Below are positions 59,053-64,000 of a stretch of DNA of 64,000 nucleotides, piece by piece. Below the pieces are notes generated by a model, which searched no databases, was not told the DNA's origin, and saw only the letters and a list, made by a program, of their open reading frames with translations. The stretch's first letter is position 1, and each line of letters opens with the position of its first letter. The stretch is from contig CAWFFW010000001.1 in assembly GCA_963815305.1 (NCBI GenBank), positions 682,001 through 746,000 of the forward strand, in the 5' to 3' direction. The DNA comes from CAXBID01 sp963815305 (GTDB taxonomy: Bacteria; Bacteroidota; Bacteroidia; Flavobacteriales; Flavobacteriaceae). The position numbers and the translations under genes are program-made.

Positions 59053-60555
59053 ATGAAAAAATACACATATTTAATAATTCTTATTGTTGCTTTTGCTTGT
59101 TCTAAAAACGATTCTTCAGAATTTCAAGAGGAGGAAGTAATTATAGAAGAACCAGAATTAGAAGAGCCAGAACTCGTTGAAGCAAATTCAGAAGGTTATC
59201 CGTTTAATTTACCTGAAAAAGTTACTGCAACCTTAAGCATTAATTCCTCGAGTAAAACGGCAGCAAATAATTTACTATTAGGAATAAACTTTGGCGGATA
59301 TACAACAACTCAAGAAAAGGAGATTGTACGTTATCTAGATCCTGTTGGTATACGATTTCCAAGTGGGGTATGGTCTAATTGGTACAATTGGGAAAAAGAT
59401 ATATCGGAATATGATCCTACAGACACATATGATATAGGTGCATTTCATAAACAAGTGATGGACGATTATGCAAAATATGGTCTTTATACAGGATTTGAAG
59501 GAATGAAGGCTATGCATGACGAACTAAATTTTAATGTTCTCTTTACTTACAACATTAATTATGATAGCAATGAAAAATCTGTAGCACGTTTAAAGGATAG
59601 AGTTTCTAAAGGGTTTGATGTGAATTATATTGAGCTAGGTAACGAACAGTTTTGGAAAAACCAACGTAGTGGTAGAATTGCGACACCAGAATTATATTAT
59701 CCTATAGCAAAATCTATATCGGAAGCTTTAAAGGCAGAAAGACCAAATGTTAAATTATCAGTTCCGTTAGGTTGGAGAAGTACTCAAGATAATTATAATG
59801 CAGCAATTGCAAAAACGACCGATTATTTTGATGCCATTACGTTGCATAGATATGTTCATCACCAAAAAGATGATGCCGTAAAAAGTAGTGATACTTATAA
59901 AAGTATTTTAACTAGCAGATTAGAAATAGAAGAATCGAAAAATTTTGTTAGAAATCATGCTGCAGGCAAACCTATTTGGTTAACAGAATGGGGTGTTAGT
60001 TGTGGTTTAAATGCAGCGTCCTACTTAGGGCAAGCTGATGCTTATTTGTATTTATTTGATAATCAAATCGATTTTCAACGGGCAGAATGGTTTGGAGCTA
60101 CCACAGCACTAAATCCAATGTATATCTATTCTGATGCCATTTTAGATAATAGAGGAAGGCCTGAGAGATCCGTTAGAAATATAAAAAAGACAGGACACGG
60201 TGCCGTTTTTGAAATTTTAAAAAAAGTATTTAGAAATAGTGACATTCTGGCCACCGAGATTTCAACTTTTGAGTTAACTACGGGATCTAACGCTATAGAA
60301 GCTAAGGCCGTTTTAAAAAATGGAAATATTGAAATCTTTGCCGTTAACAAAACATATAAAAGTGTTACGTTTAATATGAAAATTGATAACACAGATTACA
60401 ACGGAGCATATAGGCTAGAAGCACTTAAATATGAAAGTTTAAAAGATGATAGGCTTTTAAACAATTATGAAGATCCTTTAAAATTAATAAAGAATGGAAC
60501 AGGTGTAATTATTTTACCTCCATATTCTATAAATAGAATTTCAGAAATAAAATAA
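59053..60555 (+). CDS. Clan GH-A glycoside hydrolase lipoprotein, GH51/GH39-like
   Basis: This 500-aa lipoprotein (lipobox AFAC, Cys16) has an acidic linker (about 22-46, Glu- and Pro-rich) that probably spaces it from the membrane. The (beta/alpha)8 barrel shows the clan GH-A pair: acid/base Glu198 in YIELGNEQFW and nucleophile Glu312 in PIWLTEWGVS, with FDAITLHRY between them. A small C-terminal beta-sandwich follows (about 410-500). The sequence resembles GH51-type alpha-L-arabinofuranosidases and related exo-enzymes, but no family is certain; GH39 or GH79 are alternatives. It starts 20 bp after the GH3 stop, so the two are co-transcribed. A 600-bp region of gene remnants follows it. Confidence 0.7.
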   Translation: MKKYTYLIILIVAFACSKNDSSEFQEEEVIIEEPELEEPELVEANSEGYPFNLPEKVTATLSINSSSKTAANNLLLGINFGGYTTTQEKEIVRYLDPVGIRFPSGVWSNWYNWEKDISEYDPTDTYDIGAFHKQVMDDYAKYGLYTGFEGMKAMHDELNFNVLFTYNINYDSNEKSVARLKDRVSKGFDVNYIELGNEQFWKNQRSGRIATPELYYPIAKSISEALKAERPNVKLSVPLGWRSTQDNYNAAIAKTTDYFDAITLHRYVHHQKDDAVKSSDTYKSILTSRLEIEESKNFVRNHAAGKPIWLTEWGVSCGLNAASYLGQADAYLYLFDNQIDFQRAEWFGATTALNPMYIYSDAILDNRGRPERSVRNIKKTGHGAVFEILKKVFRNSDILATEISTFELTTGSNAIEAKAVLKNGNIEIFAVNKTYKSVTFNMKIDNTDYNGAYRLEALKYESLKDDRLLNNYEDPLKLIKNGTGVIILPPYSINRISEIK

Positions 60556-60579
60556 TAATAGATTTATCTTTAAAATATT

Positions 60580-61085
60580 CAAAATTATCAGGTTAAAAAG
60601 GGTGGTATTGATGACGTATTACTTTTTCTTTTTCTGAAATTATTCCTGTATCTAAAGGTAGATACTAATTAGTGAGAGCTATTAAAGAGACATTTAAACT
60701 GTATTTTTTATTGTTATGAGGGTTGCCATTATAATTGTGAGCCTTGGTTTGCAATAGCGCATAGCATGAAAATGTTGGTGCAAATTGAAGCCATCTTTAA
60801 AAAAACAAAACTAGATTTAAAATTTAAATAGCTAAAATTGATATTTATCCTAACCATGTAAAAAACGGCCTTTTTTCTATATTCAACCCAGTACATTGGA
60901 AAGTATATAATTTGCTTGGAGTGACTATTGGAAAGTAAAGCTGATGTTACTGATATGTATGTCTTTTCAAAAGGATAATATATGTTAGACATAGAATCAG
61001 GAGTAACGAAATGGTTGATCTCTAAGTTACTTATTACAATTGATTTTTTTATTAAAATATATCCGTTTTATAGTATAGCATAAAA
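60580..61085 (+). pseudogene. Gene graveyard: fragments of one or more eroded protein genes
   Basis: The 603-bp gap 60556-61158 has no intact ORF but several protein-like pieces in changing frames. They are KGGIDDV near 60600, TFSFSEIIPVSKGRY near 60624-60667, CHYNCEPWFAIAHSMKM near 60724-60775, NHVKNGLFSIFNPVHWKVY near 60852-60910, and KADVTDMYVFSKG then YMLDIESGVTKW near 60934-61018. The NGLFSIFNP...ADVTD order resembles the C-terminal sandwich of secreted glycoside hydrolases. I read this as a strongly decayed glycosidase-type gene on the + strand; the family is not known and the boundaries are approximate. Confidence 0.4.
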
Positions 61086-61158
61086 TGCTTGTAAAGCATC
61101 AGACAATTAAATTGAATTGATAAAATATATAAAAATTCTAACTTAAACTTTAATTAAA

Positions 61159-62364
61159 ATGTTGAAAAATGACTTAAAAAAACTCGACAGGTCAATCAAT
61201 TACCAGTCAAATTCTAAAAACTGTTCTGGTTTTTATATTATTTTTTTAATGCTATTAATCTCAACGTATAGCTTTTCGCAAAAAATTTACGAAGAGAGTG
61301 GAGGTATTGTAATGATGGAAGCAGAAAATACCACAAGTGAGCTCGATTTGTGGGCTACCAGCACCTATTTTCCAGCTTTTTCTGGGAGTGGACATATTGA
61401 GTTTACGGGTGGAGTGGTTTCAGGTTCGGGTTCTCCTTTATCTCCATTAGTATATAAATTTAAAATAAATACTGCGGGTGATTATGCATTAAATGTTAGA
61501 GGGCGATCTAGATTACTTGATGGAGAAGCTAGCGATTTAGCAAATGATGCTTGGTTTAAAGTTGAGGGAGATTATACCGTTGGAACTGGAGGGCCTCCAG
61601 ATATAAGTTGGATGAATCAAGATACTAAAGTATTTGTTGGTAGAGGTGGCAACGGAGACTGGGGTTGGGGAACCAAATACGATATTAATCATGTTCAACC
61701 CAGTGCTATTTTTAATTTTAAAGCAGGAGAAACATATACACTTACGGTATCTGGTAGATCACAACGATTTAATATTGATCGCATACTTTTTGTTAGTACG
61801 TCTTATCCAATAGCAGCTGCAAGAGCTATAGTACAAGAATCTACTTGGTTTGATGATGGTGGGATTGTGGAAAGATATATCTATGAGGGGTTATACCATT
61901 TCACTAATTTAAATGCTGGCGAAGTTCCATATTATAAAGACAATACTCGTAATGCTTTGGCGATTGATGCCTCTATAGAAGCAAATAGAACGAAATTTGC
62001 CAAATCGGAAACAACATTCACGGGTAAAGATGGTACGTATAATGTTAAATTAACAACACTTGCTGAGTTTGATGGCGAATGTACCTATCGATTTTTAGTG
62101 AATGGAGTCGTTGTTGGGACTTTTACAAATCCTGCAGTTACTGTTGAAGATGATTATCAATTACAAACCATTGTTTTTGAAGCTATTGATATCAATAAAG
62201 AAGATAGTATTGCCGTTGAATCAAACACACATACCAACGGACTTATTCCTGAAGGAAATGGCACCGCTTGGGCAAGGGGTAGATGGAAAAGTGTAAAAAT
62301 GACCCCGACTATTTATCAAGGACGCGTAGCTGTTGTGGCCGATGGAAATTACAGAAGATTCTGA
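61159..62364 (+). CDS. Secreted modular protein, N-terminal part (carbohydrate-binding-like modules), ended by a frameshift
   Basis: This 401-codon frame starts with a long leader and signal sequence (FYIIFLMLLISTYSFSQ, about 26-42). It has a carbohydrate-binding-like beta-sandwich (about 43-225; GGIVMMEAENTTSE, WMNQDTKVFVGRGGNGDWGWG in part, FNIDRILFVS) of the type found in GH115 C-termini and CBM6/35-like modules. A second sandwich follows (about 230-385). It stops at 62362 after VVADGNYRRF. The expected continuation TEDSDDIAGTP is in frame +2 from 62351, so one extra base near 62349-62350 splits the gene. The frameshift hits an Asp-rich motif, ADGN-TEDSDD, that looks like the start of the next domain. 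Confidence 0.75.
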   Translation: MLKNDLKKLDRSINYQSNSKNCSGFYIIFLMLLISTYSFSQKIYEESGGIVMMEAENTTSELDLWATSTYFPAFSGSGHIEFTGGVVSGSGSPLSPLVYKFKINTAGDYALNVRGRSRLLDGEASDLANDAWFKVEGDYTVGTGGPPDISWMNQDTKVFVGRGGNGDWGWGTKYDINHVQPSAIFNFKAGETYTLTVSGRSQRFNIDRILFVSTSYPIAAARAIVQESTWFDDGGIVERYIYEGLYHFTNLNAGEVPYYKDNTRNALAIDASIEANRTKFAKSETTFTGKDGTYNVKLTTLAEFDGECTYRFLVNGVVVGTFTNPAVTVEDDYQLQTIVFEAIDINKEDSIAVESNTHTNGLIPEGNGTAWARGRWKSVKMTPTIYQGRVAVVADGNYRRF

Positions 62365-64000
62365 TGATATTGCTGGTACACCTGTGTCTCTGGCAATTTT
62401 AAGAGCTTTAGGATTAGAAGACAAACTGGTTCATTATTCCCATTCATGCGATTTAGTTAAGGGTGGAAATGATCCTGGAGGTACTTTTAGAGAGGTTGAA
62501 ATGCAAATCAGCAGTGATGGAACGGCTTCAAGATGGGGAGGTTTTGATCATATTATATTCTTTAATTGCCAAACACAAAAAGCAGCAGCAATAGCAGATT
62601 TAAAAGATAAAATAAATGTGTCTACAAAAACAGACCCGTTATGGATTATTGAAGCTGGCGAACCAGATATTATGTGGGAAGCCGTTAACCTTGCAGAGGT
62701 AGAAAAACGTGAGTTTGTTCATATAGTAACACATCATCCTGCCAATGATAAAGGAGATTTTTATGATTTAAGTGATGTTATGGCTTTAGGTATTCCATCA
62801 GTAAATTTACATGCCATCCCAGATCAAAATAAATTACTTAAAAAACCATTAAGCGATTGGTATTGGGCAAGAGATCACACAGATAATCGCGTGAAATGGC
62901 TATGGGATAGAGGGTTTTTAGCACAAACTACGGCCATGAATTATCCTGCTATCGTGGGCAAGTTTGATTGTTCTGATGCTGGAATGATTTATTTTTGGGC
63001 AACTATAAAAGCAGGAGGTGATGCGGCTTGTGATGTACCTAAGCTTCAAGCATTGTTTTTAGACTACATTCCTGTAATTCCACCAGATGCCGACTTTGTT
63101 TCACCTACACACGGAGCTTTGTATGAGCCAGGAGATAATATTGAAGTTATAGCATCGGCGAATATAGACGAGTCACAAATAGCAAGTGTTGAACTTTTTG
63201 TAAATGACATTTCTGTTCGTACACTTACAGAAGCACCATATACTTGGGGATTTTCAGGACAAATGGATAACTTACTAGAAAATATTGACATAGGAACCTA
63301 TGAATTAAAACTTTTAGTTACTAATATATCTAGCGAAACATCTATGGCAACTATAACAGTAAATTGTCAATCACCTGTAGTTTTTGGTCCTTATACTGGG
63401 ACACCATTAGAGGTGCCTGGAATTATTCAAATGGAAGACTATAATACAGGAGGAGAAGGTGTTGCATTTCATGATTCTAGTGTTGGAAATTCAGGTGGGG
63501 CATACCGAACCAATAGTGGAGACGATGTGGATATTTTGGAAGGGGGTACAGGATTTATTTCTGGTTCTTTATCTGGTAATGAATTTACAAGATATACCAT
63601 TAGCGTTACCGAAACGGGAGTGTATCAAATGAAAGTCAATTACAAAACGTTTTCATCATCTTCAAAACCATTTGCAGCATATATATTACCTCTTGATTTA
63701 TCTAGTTCAACAGAATTATTCTCTGCGCCGGTTGGTTCTACTACGTCTGGAATTATAAATTCAGGTGGTGACTTTGCTGATTATACATCTCCGGAGTTTA
63801 ATCTTCAAGCTGGCACATGGGTGTTGGAGCTCAAAATACCATCGGGTGGCGCGGGTCCAAATTATGATTATGTTACATTAGTGAATACTAATGCGCTTGG
63901 TATAAATAATATCTCCAAGGGGTCTAATAGATTAAAGGTTTATCCAATACCTAGCGAAGATGGAAAATTTAACTTGAGCAAATCATATTCTTGGCAAGTG
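62351..64000 (+). CDS. Secreted modular protein, continuation: nucleoside-hydrolase-like domain, Big_7, CBM6-like, T9SS type A tail (3' end outside window)
   Basis: The frame is open from 62351 to the window end (about 550 residues). The first ~240 residues (TEDSDDIAGTPVSLAILRAL, DHIIFFNCQTQKAAAI, PLWIIEAGEPDIMWEAVNLA, HIVTHHPAND) resemble nucleoside-hydrolase/DUF1593-like folds, whose hallmark is an N-terminal Asp cluster; this is tentative. Next is an Ig-like Big_7 domain (VSPTHGALYEPGDNIEVIA). A CBM6-like domain follows (IIQMEDYNTGGEGVAFHD, VGNSGGAYRTNSGDDVDI). The last residues (NRLKVYPIPSEDGKFNL) start a T9SS type A sorting domain. With the upstream frame it forms one cell-surface or secreted enzyme of 940 residues or more. 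Its catalytic activity is unknown. Confidence 0.72.

Noticed and set aside
60729..60992. An 87-codon open frame on the minus strand as a small gene
   Set aside because: The minus-strand translation is low-complexity and has no signal or domain, while the plus strand carries ordered protein-like fragments of a decayed gene.
29167..64000. Assignment as an ulvan utilisation locus
   Set aside because: GH39, GH43, GH3 and rhamnosidase-like genes fit, but no sulfatase, GH105 or recognisable ulvan lyase (PL24/25/28/40) is present in 35 kb.

Overview
The window is AT-rich DNA from a marine-type member of the Flavobacteriaceae (Bacteroidota). The evidence is SprB-like giant surface proteins with type IX secretion (T9SS) sorting domains, PorP/SprF-like partners, a SusC/SusD pair, a Bacteroidetes-type ECF sigma factor with a FecR anti-sigma factor, and many lipoproteins with Bacteroidetes-style lipoboxes. 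All recognised genes lie on the + strand.

Region 1 (1-28.7 kb) holds two tandem copies of one gene pair: a giant SprB-repeat adhesin followed by a PorP/SprF-like outer-membrane protein. The first adhesin enters from outside the window (at least 5,984 residues remain). It has been enlarged by two internal higher-order repeat arrays: about 2.8 copies of a 1,749-bp unit and 3 copies of a 1,719-bp unit. Each unit holds seven SprB-type modules, and the two units appear to be circular permutations of one ancestral seven-module block. The second adhesin (2,749 aa) is complete and shows what the missing N-terminus of the first probably looks like.

Region 2 (29.2-64 kb) is a polysaccharide utilisation locus. 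It has a GntR-type regulator with a sugar-binding-protein-like sensor domain, and an ECF sigma/FecR pair in front of SusC/SusD. Around these lie a GH39-like enzyme, a PF05426 (PL38-like) lyase, a cytochrome c-sugar dehydrogenase fusion, four DUF1080 (PF06439) proteins, GH5, GH43-like, GH106, a heparinase II/III-like lyase, two beta-propeller proteins, GH3, a GH51-like clan-A hydrolase and a secreted modular protein with a CBM6-like domain and a T9SS tail. The set suggests depolymerisation of a uronic-acid-containing, rhamnose-bearing glycan, with xylose or arabinose side groups possible. No sulfatase is present, which argues against the usual sulfated algal polysaccharides. The combination of sugar dehydrogenase and DUF1080 proteins raises the possibility of oxidative (keto-sugar) glycan cleavage.

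Several features look like decay or sequence error. The susC gene and the last modular gene each carry a single +1 frameshift in otherwise intact coding sequence. Three intergenic stretches (50.5-50.75, 51.75-51.8 and 60.6-61.1 kb) contain degraded gene remnants, one of them a copy of the GH106 3' end. No tRNA, rRNA, CRISPR array, insertion sequence or prophage was found.
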